Shown: in pieces, positions 40,222-48,723 of the stretch
How the letters are laid out: the number at the start of each line of letters is the position of its first letter
Position numbering within the stretch: position 1 is the first letter of the stretch
DNA from: Maricaulis sp036231565
Lineage (GTDB): Bacteria; Pseudomonadota; Alphaproteobacteria; Caulobacterales; Maricaulaceae
Assembly: GCA_036231565.1 (NCBI GenBank)
Contig: JAZAHA010000024.1
Location: 62,001 to 126,000 of the forward strand
DNA: 64,000 nt
Direction of reading: 5' to 3'
Notes under the pieces: generated by a model
Told to the model about the DNA's origin: nothing
What the model saw: only the letters and a program-made list of their open reading frames with translations
The model's database searches: none
Program-made: the position numbers and the translations under genes

Positions 40222-40235
40222 TTGCGCTGGCGCAA
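40222..40235. promoter_or_regulatory. NnrR/FNR-type box between decarboxylase and barrel-protein genes
   Basis: TTGCGCTGGCGCAA is nearly identical to the norB box (28981). Its distance to the rightward start (centre 66 bases from ATG 40294, GACTAT at 40255-40260) fits class II activation of the barrel protein better than of the leftward decarboxylase. Confidence 0.62.
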
Positions 40236-40293
40236 GTGGGCGGGGCGGCAACGGGACTATCGAGGACGGGTCACAATCCCGGGAGTTCCCATC

Positions 40294-41478
40294 ATGAAAG
40301 CCCTGCTTCTTGCCACGGCCGCGTTCGCCGTTCCGGCTATGGCGCCGGCATCTGCCCTCGCAGACGACGGACTGGCCGACAGTCTCATTCTCAATATGCG
40401 CCTGCGCTATGAAAACGTCGACCAGGACGGTCTGGCCGAGACCGCTTCTGCTTTGACCCTGCGTACCCGTTTCGGTTTCGAGACACCGCGCCGGAACGGG
40501 TTTTCCGTTCTGCTGGAAGGTGAGAACACGACGCATCTGATCGACGACTTCGCCGACACGATTGCCCCGAATCCCGGTTATCCGGTCGTCGCCGATCCGG
40601 AAGTCACCGAGCTGAACCGGGCGCAGATTTCCTGGACTGGCGAAACCGGTGCAGGCGTCACGCTGGGGCGGCAATGGTTCGTGCTGGGCGATCAGCGTTT
40701 TGCGGGACCGGTCGGCTTCCGTCAGAACAGCCAGTCGGTCGACGCGATACGGATCACCAGTGGCGATGCCTGGCCGGTAACGCTGGACTACACCTATATC
40801 GACCGCGTGCATCGTATTTTCGGCGATGATCACCCGCTGGGTGAGCTGGACAGTGCCTCGCATGCCGGCGAGGCGCGTGTGGACACGCCGCTGGGCGAGG
40901 TCGCCGCCTTCGCGCTTCTGCTCGATTTCGACAACGCACCGGCCCTGTCCTCGCAGACGCTGGGACTGCGCCTGACCGGCACGCACGAGGCGATCGCCTA
41001 TCGGTTCGAACTGGCCAATCAGTCCGACTATGGTGCCAGTACCGGCGATTTCGATCTCACCTATCTGCGGGCCGAGGCGGACTACCGGTCCGGAAATCTC
41101 TCCGTTGGCGGCGGGATCGAGGTGCTGGGCGGCGACGGGGTGCAGGGCTTCCAGACACCGCTCGCCACGCTGCATAAATTTCAGGGCGCGGCGGATGTCT
41201 TCCTGTCGACCCCGGCCGACGGTCTGCGCGATCTTTATGTGCGCGGCAGCTGGCGCTTCCCGGACGCCGCGCCGGGGCCGGTCAGCCTGGGCTTTGCCTG
41301 GCATGATTTCGCATCCGATGACGGCGATATCGATTATGGCTCCGAGCTCGATCTGGTCGCCGGCCTGGGCCTGACCGAGCGTCTGTCGGCGGAAGCCAAG
41401 GCTGCGGTCTTCGATGCCGACACCGGCGGCCCGGCAGACCGCACCAAGATCTGGTTCAGCCTGGTCTTCGATTACTGA
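40294..41478 (+). CDS. Outer-membrane beta-barrel protein (alginate-export/porin-like)
   Basis: A 394-residue exported protein. The signal peptide ends near ALA-D24. The remainder alternates hydrophobic and polar residues in amphipathic strands (LILNMRLRYENVD, SWTGETGAGVTLGRQWFVLG, RTKIWFSLVFDY) and ends in Tyr, as barrels do. The strand containing GRQWFVLGDQRFAG is reminiscent of alginate-export-type porins. It could pass anions such as nitrite, given the regulator box upstream; this is inference. An unusual nested inverted repeat (41522-41567) follows its stop. Confidence 0.75.
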   Translation: MKALLLATAAFAVPAMAPASALADDGLADSLILNMRLRYENVDQDGLAETASALTLRTRFGFETPRRNGFSVLLEGENTTHLIDDFADTIAPNPGYPVVADPEVTELNRAQISWTGETGAGVTLGRQWFVLGDQRFAGPVGFRQNSQSVDAIRITSGDAWPVTLDYTYIDRVHRIFGDDHPLGELDSASHAGEARVDTPLGEVAAFALLLDFDNAPALSSQTLGLRLTGTHEAIAYRFELANQSDYGASTGDFDLTYLRAEADYRSGNLSVGGGIEVLGGDGVQGFQTPLATLHKFQGAADVFLSTPADGLRDLYVRGSWRFPDAAPGPVSLGFAWHDFASDDGDIDYGSELDLVAGLGLTERLSAEAKAAVFDADTGGPADRTKIWFSLVFDY

Positions 41479-41521
41479 ACCGGCGTGGGCTTCAGGCTCG
41501 TGGCGCGATCTCGCTTCGCTT

Positions 41522-41567
41522 CCGGCGTGTCATAAGGCTTGTGTGACACATGCTGATGACACGCCGG
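41522..41567. repeat. Nested 12-bp perfect inverted repeat
   Basis: CCGGCGTGTCAT (41522-41533) is perfectly repeated inverted as ATGACACGCCGG (41556-41567). The 22-base interior holds a second dyad, TGTGT-G-ACACA (41540-41550). No T-run follows, so a simple terminator is not obvious. The recurring GTGTCA/TGACAC units suggest a protein-binding array, perhaps for the LysR gene starting at 41684. It lies 43 bases after the barrel-protein stop. Confidence 0.6.
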
Positions 41568-41683
41568 TTCGCGAGCGGCCCCGGCCGCCCGCCGGGGGTG
41601 GATGATCTTCCGCATGCCGCAGACTTGTCCGGCCCGGAAAAGCCCGGTCCTATTGGGACCTGCCAATCTCAGGGACCGTCATC

Positions 41684-42604
41684 GTGCTACGCCTGCGCCA
41701 CATCGAGATTTTCCATGCCGTCTACCGTTGCGGGTCGATCAGCGCCGCCGCGCGCGAGCTGAACGTATCCCAGCCCTCGGTCAGCAAGGTGCTGCGCCAC
41801 GCCGAGGATCAGCTGGGCTATCCGCTGTTCGAACGCGGCCGGTCGGGCCTGATCCCGACGGCGGCGGCGCACGAGCTCTTCGACAAGGCCAAGGATGTCT
41901 ATGGCGATGTCCGGGCGCTCAACCAGCTGGCCAAGAATATCCGCGAGCGCCGGGGCGGGCACATCCGCCTCGGTGTGCTGCCGTCCTTGGGACTGAGCAT
42001 CGTGCCCGAGGCCATCGCGACCTATCGCAAGGGTCAGCCTGAGGTCAGCTTCGAGATCAATACGCTGCATTCCAGCGAGATCGCCGAGGCCCTGTTCCAG
42101 CAAGGGTGCGATATCGCGATCGGATACGGGGCACCGATGAATGCGCGCCTCTCGACGCAGGAGCTCGGTCGCAGCGAATTGCTGCTCGTTGCCCGCCACG
42201 ACCAGTTCGCGGGACGCGACAGTGTTTCGCTCGCGGACCTGGACGGTGTGGAGTTCATCGGGCTGGGCGATAGCGGGCCCTGTGGCGATCTGTTCAGCGA
42301 TCAGCTGTCGAGAGCGGGGGTCTCCCTGCGGGAAGTCGTGACCGCGCGCACCTATTATGTCGCGATGTCACTTGTCCGGCACGGCGTCGGTGTCGCCGTC
42401 GTCGACAGTTTCACGGCGGCCTTCAACGAGGACCCGGAGATCCGTCTTCTGCGTTTCCAGGATCCGATCCGCTACTCGGTGAACGCCGTTACGGCGGACT
42501 CGGTGGATACCGGTACGGGCGAGCGGACCAACCAGGCGGAACTCGTCGGCGGCTTTCTCGATGTACTCCGGGCGGTGATTTCACGAAGTCACTCAGTGCA
42601 CTGA
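41684..42604 (+). CDS. LysR-family transcriptional regulator
   Basis: A 306-residue regulator with an N-terminal winged helix (residues 1-62: RHIEIFHAVYRCGSISAAAR, then ELNVSQPSVSKVLRHAEDQL) and a type 2 periplasmic-binding effector domain from about residue 90. The start is the GTG at 41684. It is followed in the same direction, after 168 bases, by the TonB receptor/D-aminoacylase/symporter/ggt set, which is the probable target. The inverted repeat at 41522-41567 may be its autoregulatory operator. Confidence 0.9.
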   Translation: MLRLRHIEIFHAVYRCGSISAAARELNVSQPSVSKVLRHAEDQLGYPLFERGRSGLIPTAAAHELFDKAKDVYGDVRALNQLAKNIRERRGGHIRLGVLPSLGLSIVPEAIATYRKGQPEVSFEINTLHSSEIAEALFQQGCDIAIGYGAPMNARLSTQELGRSELLLVARHDQFAGRDSVSLADLDGVEFIGLGDSGPCGDLFSDQLSRAGVSLREVVTARTYYVAMSLVRHGVGVAVVDSFTAAFNEDPEIRLLRFQDPIRYSVNAVTADSVDTGTGERTNQAELVGGFLDVLRAVISRSHSVH

Positions 42605-42772
42605 GCGCCGGACCGCACGCATTGCGGGCATAACCTTCGTCTATAGTCGCACAAAAACTGACTACGGCTGCGCGCCTTCACGGGCGCGACATAATCTGAA
42701 AGCCTTTGCGATCAGGGCGCTGCCTCGTCACAGGGACGAGCGGGTCGGCGCCGTCATGCAGGGGAGAGTGCT

Positions 42773-45700
42773 ATGACCGTCGGGCGGGTTTCCAAACTCA
42801 TTTTGCTCAGTTCAACCGTTCTGTTTTCGCAGGTGGCGAACGCCCAGGAGGCCGGGGCTCCGCCGCCGGCCGATGATGAAACCGAAGTGATCGTCGTCAC
42901 CGGTTCCAACATTGCCGGCACGCCGATCACCGGCGCTCTGCCGGTCACCGTCATCGGCTCGGACGACCTCGATGCGATCGGCGCTTCCTCGATGGACGAG
43001 CTCTTCCGCTCCATTCCGCAAGCCGGCGATGTCGCCTTCCAGGAAGGCCGTACGGCCGGCGGCGTCAATGACGCACGCGGCGATGTGGCCTCGGTCGATC
43101 TGCGTTCGCTCGGTTCGGGCAATACGCTGGTTCTGCTGAACGGGCGCCGCCTGGTCCTGCACCCGGGCTATCAGACCGAGAACCTGGTGCCGGTCACGAC
43201 GGTGAACGTGAACTCCATCCCCAATAACGGCGTGCGCCGGGTCGAGGTGCTGCGCGACGGCGCCGCCGCGATCTACGGTACGGACGCTGTGGGTGGCGTG
43301 GTGAACACGATCCTGCGCGACAATTTCGACGGTCTGACCGCCGAGATCGAATATGGCGGGTCCGAGGGGACGTCGCTGCGCGAGCTCGAGGGCAGCATCG
43401 CCTTCGGCCGCGATTTCAACAATGGCCAGTCCAACCTGTCGGTCTTCATCGACTATATGGACCGGGCCGGCATGCCGGCCACGGATCGCGACTATGCGGC
43501 CAGCTATGATGCGCGCGACCAGGTGATCGGTACGCCCTTCGAGGGGGATACCGATTTCGACAACCGGTCGACCAATTCGCCCTTCGGCGAGTTCCAGACC
43601 TGGAACTACACGCCAACCATCCGCCAGAACGGAACAGCGCTGACCTCGTCGGGCGACTACTGGCATATCCAGCCGGACAGCGTGACCGGTTGTCTGGCCG
43701 ACCTGGGCGCCGGGCTGTGCATCGACAACAGCACGCAGAATTCCACCTCGGACCGCGTCTATCGCTACAATTCCAACTTCGACCGCTGGATCTACGGCGA
43801 CAATGAGCGGTTCAACGCCTTTGCCTTCTTCAACCACGACTTCGGCAACGGGCTGGAATTCTTCGCCGAGGCCGGGCTCTACCTGTCCGACTACATGACT
43901 CATCGCGAGCAGGCTTCGCCGCTCAGCGCCGCCGACATCATCGTCCCGGCCAGCAATTACTGGAATCCCTTCGGCCCGGTGACCTTCTCGGATGGCAGCA
44001 CCAATCCGAACCGTCTGCCCGGCCTGAACATTCCGGATGCGGGTGTGGCCAACATCATCAACGACTACCGCTTTGTCGATGCCGGGCCGCGTGTCATCAA
44101 TGTCGACAATACCAGCTACCGCCTGCTGGCGGGCCTGCGCGGCTCGTTCGGAGCGTGGGACTGGGAATCGGCGATGCTGTGGTCCGAAGCGAGCACCGAA
44201 GACCGCACCAACCGCATCTCCAACACGCTGCTCCAGGAGTCGCTCGCACTGGAAACGCCGGATGCCTACAACCCGTTCAACGGCGGCAATCTGGTCGACT
44301 TCTCCAACGGCGATTCGACGCCCAACCCGCAATCCACGATCGACAGTTTCATGGTCGATGTGACCCGGGAAAACTCCACCGAGCTGGGTCTGTGGGACTT
44401 CAAGACCTCGCGCCCGGACCTGTTCCAGCTGCCGGCCGGCGGTGTCGGTGTAGCGCTGGGGGTCGAGCTTCGGCACGAGGCTTTCGAGGACGATCGCGAC
44501 GATCGCCTCGACGGCACGATCACCTTCACCAACCCGATCAGCGGCGACTTCTTCGGATCCGATGTGCTCGGCTCCAGCCCGACGCCGGACTCCTCCGGTG
44601 ACCGTTCGGTCGTCTCCTCCTATGCCGAACTCTCGGTGCCGCTGGTCAGCCGCGACATGAATATCCCGCTGATGCAGGCCGTCGATGTCCAGCTGGCAGC
44701 GCGCTACGAGAACTATTCCGATGTCGGTGACGTGCTGAAACCGAAGGCGGCGATCGGCTGGGAAGTGACCGACTGGCTGATGCTGCGCGGTTCCTATTCG
44801 GAGGGCTTCCGGGCGCCGAACCTGCCGCAGATCCACGAACGCGGCGTGGAGCGGTCCAACACGCGCCTCGACTACATCTTCTGCGAGGCCGACCTGCGCG
44901 CCGGCCGCATCGCGAATGTGGACGAATGCCTGCGCTCGCAGTCGACGGTCAGCGTGCGGGAAGGGTCCAGCACGCTGGAGCCTGAGACCAACACCACGTA
45001 CAGCTATGGCTTCGTCTTCCAGCCACAGCTCTGGGATCGCCGTTTCGGTGATCTGACCGTCACGGTCGACTACTGGAATATCGAGCAGGAAAACGTCATC
45101 GGCATTTTCGGCGACGACAATCATCTCGCCTATGACTACCTGCTGCGCACCCAGGGCTCCTTCAACCCGGCGGTAATCCGCGAGGCGCCCAGCGCCGACG
45201 ATATCGCCGACTTTGCCGGAACCGGGCTTGATCCGGTCGGCGAGGTGATCGAGGTGCAGGACACCTACCAGAACCTCCTGCCGCGGCAGATCGAAGGCGT
45301 CGACGTTACCGTCCTCTACGATATCGACGACACGCCGCTCGGCGACTTCCGGGTCTCCGTCACGGCGGCCCATCTGATCACCTTCGACCAGGAGCCGTCG
45401 CCGGAAGCCCAGGCGATCATCGACGCCCAGGATGCCGGCGAGATTTTCAGCGGCTTTGTGGTTGACGGTGCGGCGGGTCTGCTGCGCCAGGACGGCAATC
45501 CGGAATGGCGGGCGACGACCTCGATCACCTGGCGCAACGGCAATTGGGGTGCGGGCCTGTTCGGCCGCTATACCAGTTCCGTGCTGGACACCGGGGCAAC
45601 GCTCGGTGACGGTACCCAGTTCGAGGTCGACGAGTGGTATTACGGCAATGTCTATGTCCAGTACACGTTCGACCGTGAAGACGTGCTGGACAATACCCGG

Positions 45701-45829
45701 GTCCGGGTCGGGGCGCGCAATTTCACCAATGAGGCGCCGCCGCTGGCCGACAGCACGTTCAACTATCTGGGCTCGCTGCACTCGGCGCGGGGACGTTTCC
45801 TCTACGCCTCGGTCCGCAAGTCCTTCTAG
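42773..45829 (+). CDS. Large TonB-dependent receptor of a D-amino-acid/peptide uptake locus
   Basis: A 1018-residue receptor of the large 'TonB_C/Plug' class common in Caulobacterales and sphingomonads. The signal peptide ends at AQA near residue 25. The TonB-box-like EVIVVTGSNIAGTP follows, then a plug with NTLVLLNGRRLVLHPGYQ and GVRRVEVLRDGAAAIYGTDA (about 120-180) and a barrel ending FLYASVRKSF. It begins after GGGGAGAG. It stands 10 bases upstream of the N-acyl-D-amino-acid deacylase gene, so it probably imports acyl-amino acids or peptides across the outer membrane. The ligand is not determinable. Confidence 0.9.
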   Translation: MTVGRVSKLILLSSTVLFSQVANAQEAGAPPPADDETEVIVVTGSNIAGTPITGALPVTVIGSDDLDAIGASSMDELFRSIPQAGDVAFQEGRTAGGVNDARGDVASVDLRSLGSGNTLVLLNGRRLVLHPGYQTENLVPVTTVNVNSIPNNGVRRVEVLRDGAAAIYGTDAVGGVVNTILRDNFDGLTAEIEYGGSEGTSLRELEGSIAFGRDFNNGQSNLSVFIDYMDRAGMPATDRDYAASYDARDQVIGTPFEGDTDFDNRSTNSPFGEFQTWNYTPTIRQNGTALTSSGDYWHIQPDSVTGCLADLGAGLCIDNSTQNSTSDRVYRYNSNFDRWIYGDNERFNAFAFFNHDFGNGLEFFAEAGLYLSDYMTHREQASPLSAADIIVPASNYWNPFGPVTFSDGSTNPNRLPGLNIPDAGVANIINDYRFVDAGPRVINVDNTSYRLLAGLRGSFGAWDWESAMLWSEASTEDRTNRISNTLLQESLALETPDAYNPFNGGNLVDFSNGDSTPNPQSTIDSFMVDVTRENSTELGLWDFKTSRPDLFQLPAGGVGVALGVELRHEAFEDDRDDRLDGTITFTNPISGDFFGSDVLGSSPTPDSSGDRSVVSSYAELSVPLVSRDMNIPLMQAVDVQLAARYENYSDVGDVLKPKAAIGWEVTDWLMLRGSYSEGFRAPNLPQIHERGVERSNTRLDYIFCEADLRAGRIANVDECLRSQSTVSVREGSSTLEPETNTTYSYGFVFQPQLWDRRFGDLTVTVDYWNIEQENVIGIFGDDNHLAYDYLLRTQGSFNPAVIREAPSADDIADFAGTGLDPVGEVIEVQDTYQNLLPRQIEGVDVTVLYDIDDTPLGDFRVSVTAAHLITFDQEPSPEAQAIIDAQDAGEIFSGFVVDGAAGLLRQDGNPEWRATTSITWRNGNWGAGLFGRYTSSVLDTGATLGDGTQFEVDEWYYGNVYVQYTFDREDVLDNTRVRVGARNFTNEAPPLADSTFNYLGSLHSARGRFLYASVRKSF

Positions 45830-45839
45830 GGCAGGAACC

Positions 45840-47441
45840 ATGCTTGCAAAGACGCTTCAGGCGGCCGGTGCTTTCGCACTGGCCGTCATGGCCCCGGCTG
45901 CTCCGGCCGCGGCACTGCAGACGCTTGCCTTCACGGGCGGGACGGTCGTCGACGGAACCGGCGAGCCCGGCCGGGTGGCGGATGTTGTCACAGAAGACGG
46001 CCGGATCGTGTTTGTCGGCGTGCTCGATGAAAGCGGGCTGACGCCCGACCGGGTCATCGCGGTGGACGGGCTGGTCATCGCGCCGGGCTTTATCGATCCG
46101 CACACGCACGCGCTGGCGGATCTGGCGGCCGATGACGCCGATCGCCGCCGCAGCGACAATATCCTCTTCCAGGGCGTGACGACGGTCCTCGTCGGCAATG
46201 ATGGCGGGGGCGAACCGGATGTTGGCCGTCTGGCTGAGGATTTGCGGACACGGGGTATCGGTCCCAATGCCGGCTTCCTGGTCGGTCTGGGTCCGATCCG
46301 TACGGCCGTGACCGGCGAAGAGAACCGCACGGCAACCGCCGAAGAGCTTGCCCGCATGCAAGCCATGCTGGCGGGCGGAATGTGCGAGGGCGCCATCGGC
46401 TTTTCCACCGGGCTTCACTACACCCCGCAGAATTTCGCGCCGCTGGACGAAGTGGTGGCGCTGGCCGCCGTGGCCGCCGAACGCGGCGGTCTCTATGACA
46501 GCCACATTCGCGACGAGAGCAGCTATTCCCAGGGACTGCTGGCTTCGATCGACGAGGCGATCACGGTCGGCGAACGCTCCGGCGCGCCGGTCCATATCGC
46601 CCATATCAAGGCGCTCGGTCCCGATGTCTGGGGGCAGAGCGAAGCCGTGATCGCAAGGGTCGAGGCGGCGCGTGCAAACGGTCTGCGTGTCACGGCCGAC
46701 CAGTATCCCTGGCGCGCCTCGGGCACGCGCCTGACCAATGCGCTGGTGCCGCGCTGGGCGCTGGATGGCGGCCGCGACGGCCTTCTGTCCCGGCTGGACG
46801 ATCCGCAGGTGCGGCCGCGCCTGGTGGCCGAGATGCACGACAATCTGCGCCGCCGTGCCGGGGCCGATGCTCTTTTGCTCACGCGGCCGCTGCGCGGGGC
46901 CGATCCGGCACTGGGCGGTCACACGCTGGCCGATATTGCCGAGCAGCGCGGCGAGGATGCCATCGAAACCGCCATCGTCATCATCCGCTCCGGCGGCTAC
47001 CGCGTGGCGTCCTTCGTCATGGACGGGGCCGATATCGCGGCCTTCGCCGGTCAGGACTGGGTGATGACGGCATCCGACGGATCGACCGGGCATCCGCGCC
47101 GCTTTGCGACCTTTCCCAAGGCCTATCGCGATCTCGTCGTGGACGGCGGGACGATGTCGCTGGAACGCTTTGTCCGCCGCAGCACCGGCCTCACCGCCGA
47201 CACGTTCGGTCTCGCCGGGCGCGGCTATCTGCGTGAAGGCCTTGTCGCCGACATCGTCGTCTTCGACCCGCACACATTCGCCCCGCGCGCCGGCTATGCC
47301 GCGCCGGAGGAATTGTCCGAAGGCGTGCGCTATCTGCTCGTCAACGGCGTGCTGGCCATCGAGAATGGCGCGACCACCGGCGCGCTGGCCGGCCAGCCGG
47401 TCCTGCGCGACACCAGCCATATCGATCTGTGCGAGGAATAG
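45840..47441 (+). CDS. N-acyl-D-amino-acid deacylase (D-aminoacylase family), exported
   Basis: A 533-residue amidohydrolase with an export signal (to about residue 26). It would free D-amino acids from their N-acyl forms. GFIDPHTHALADLAADD near residue 85 gives the HxH metal site, YDSHIRDESSYSQGLL near 220 and HIAHIKALGP near 250 are typical of D-aminoacylases, and MTASDGSTGHPRRFATF near 410 carries the catalytic Asp. It is the second gene of an operon with a TonB receptor upstream and an amino-acid symporter 3 bases downstream. A secreted location fits periplasmic processing before uptake. Confidence 0.9.
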   Translation: MLAKTLQAAGAFALAVMAPAAPAAALQTLAFTGGTVVDGTGEPGRVADVVTEDGRIVFVGVLDESGLTPDRVIAVDGLVIAPGFIDPHTHALADLAADDADRRRSDNILFQGVTTVLVGNDGGGEPDVGRLAEDLRTRGIGPNAGFLVGLGPIRTAVTGEENRTATAEELARMQAMLAGGMCEGAIGFSTGLHYTPQNFAPLDEVVALAAVAAERGGLYDSHIRDESSYSQGLLASIDEAITVGERSGAPVHIAHIKALGPDVWGQSEAVIARVEAARANGLRVTADQYPWRASGTRLTNALVPRWALDGGRDGLLSRLDDPQVRPRLVAEMHDNLRRRAGADALLLTRPLRGADPALGGHTLADIAEQRGEDAIETAIVIIRSGGYRVASFVMDGADIAAFAGQDWVMTASDGSTGHPRRFATFPKAYRDLVVDGGTMSLERFVRRSTGLTADTFGLAGRGYLREGLVADIVVFDPHTFAPRAGYAAPEELSEGVRYLLVNGVLAIENGATTGALAGQPVLRDTSHIDLCEE

Positions 47442-47444
47442 CCC

Positions 47445-48686
47445 TTGTCCTTCTGGTTCAACATCGTCCTCTGGAAACGCATTCTCCTGGCCCTCGCGCT
47501 CGGGGCCGTGGCCGGCTATTTCGCCGGTGATGCCGTCGAACATCTGCGCTGGGTCGGCGATCTCTTCATCCGCCTGATCCGGATGCTGATCATCCCGCTC
47601 GTCTTCGTCACCCTGGTCTCGGGCGTGACGGCGATGAGCGATCCCAAACGGCTCGGCTCGATCGGCGGCAAGGCGATCGCGCTCTATCTCGCCACCACAT
47701 TGTTCGCGATCCTGCTGGGTCTGGCGCTGGCTGCCGGGCTGCGGCCGGGTGACGGGATCGACCTGTCCGGAGCGACGCCGCAGCAATTGTCCGAGCCGAT
47801 GGGGCTGACCGAACGCCTGCTGGCGATCGTGCCGGAAAACCCCTTCGCCGCCTTCGCCCAGGGCGACCTTCTGGCCGTGATCTTCTTCGCGCTGATGTCC
47901 GGGACCGGCATCCTGATCGGCGGCGAGAAGACGAAAGCGCTCAAATCCGCCTTCGATGCCGGCGCCGAGACCATGCTGAACGTCACCGGCATCGTCATGG
48001 AATTCGCGCCTTTCGGCGTCTTTGCCCTTGTCGCCTGGGTGATGGGCACGAGCGGGCTGAGCGCCTTTGCCAATCTCTTCGTTCTGGCCGTGACCGTGGT
48101 GGCAGGCTGCCTCCTGCACATCGTCATCACGCACGCCCTGTTCGTGAAATTCCTCGCCCGCCTGCCGGTCATTCCCTTCCTGGGCGGGGTGCGCGAGGCC
48201 CAGCTGGTTGCCTTCTCCACCTCGTCGAGCTCGGCGACCCTGCCCTCGACCCTGTCGGCAGCCGAGCACAATCTGGGCATCAAGCCCGCCGTCGCCTCGT
48301 CCATCCTGCCGCTGGGCGCGACCGTGAACATGGACGGCACCGCGCTCTATGTGGCCATCGTGGCGGTCTTCGCGGCCCAGGCTTTCGGTATTCCGCTGGA
48401 ACTGCAGGACTATCTGTTGATCGCGCTGACCACCACGCTTGTGTCGATCGGCACGGCCTCGGTGCCCTCCGCCTCGCTCTTCCTGATCGCGGCCGTGCTG
48501 CAGACGATCGGCATGACACCGGAGCAGATCGCCCTTGTGGTCGGCTTCATCCTGCCCTTCGACCGGATTCTCGACATGACCCGCACCGTCACCAACGTCA
48601 CCGGCGATCTTTGCGTCGCCACCGTTGTGGGCCGCTGGGAAGGCGAGATCGACGAAGAGGTCTACCGGGCCAAGCCGGTCGAATAG
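47445..48686 (+). CDS. Dicarboxylate/amino acid:cation symporter (DAACS family)
   Basis: A 413-residue inner-membrane symporter with eight helices and two re-entrant hairpins. The serine-rich hairpin reads STSSSSATLPSTLSAAEHNL (near 260), the NMDGTALY motif binds the cation and substrate (near 285), and the final helix has FDRILDMTRTVTNVTGD. Family substrates are glutamate, aspartate, other amino acids or C4-dicarboxylates. The TTG start lies only 3 bases after the deacylase stop, so it is coupled to that gene and should import the released amino acid. Confidence 0.9.
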   Translation: MSFWFNIVLWKRILLALALGAVAGYFAGDAVEHLRWVGDLFIRLIRMLIIPLVFVTLVSGVTAMSDPKRLGSIGGKAIALYLATTLFAILLGLALAAGLRPGDGIDLSGATPQQLSEPMGLTERLLAIVPENPFAAFAQGDLLAVIFFALMSGTGILIGGEKTKALKSAFDAGAETMLNVTGIVMEFAPFGVFALVAWVMGTSGLSAFANLFVLAVTVVAGCLLHIVITHALFVKFLARLPVIPFLGGVREAQLVAFSTSSSSATLPSTLSAAEHNLGIKPAVASSILPLGATVNMDGTALYVAIVAVFAAQAFGIPLELQDYLLIALTTTLVSIGTASVPSASLFLIAAVLQTIGMTPEQIALVVGFILPFDRILDMTRTVTNVTGDLCVATVVGRWEGEIDEEVYRAKPVE

Positions 48687-48723
48687 CCGCGCACCCAAAC
48701 CGACAATCCAGGGGACAACCGCC

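Noticed and set aside
42812..45841. Long open frame (about 1000 codons) on the strand opposite the large TonB receptor
   Set aside because: High-G/C shadow frame: the receptor on the plus strand has signal peptide, TonB box, plug and C-terminal Phe, while the antisense product is a low-complexity mix rich in Arg, Asp and Gly without motifs.
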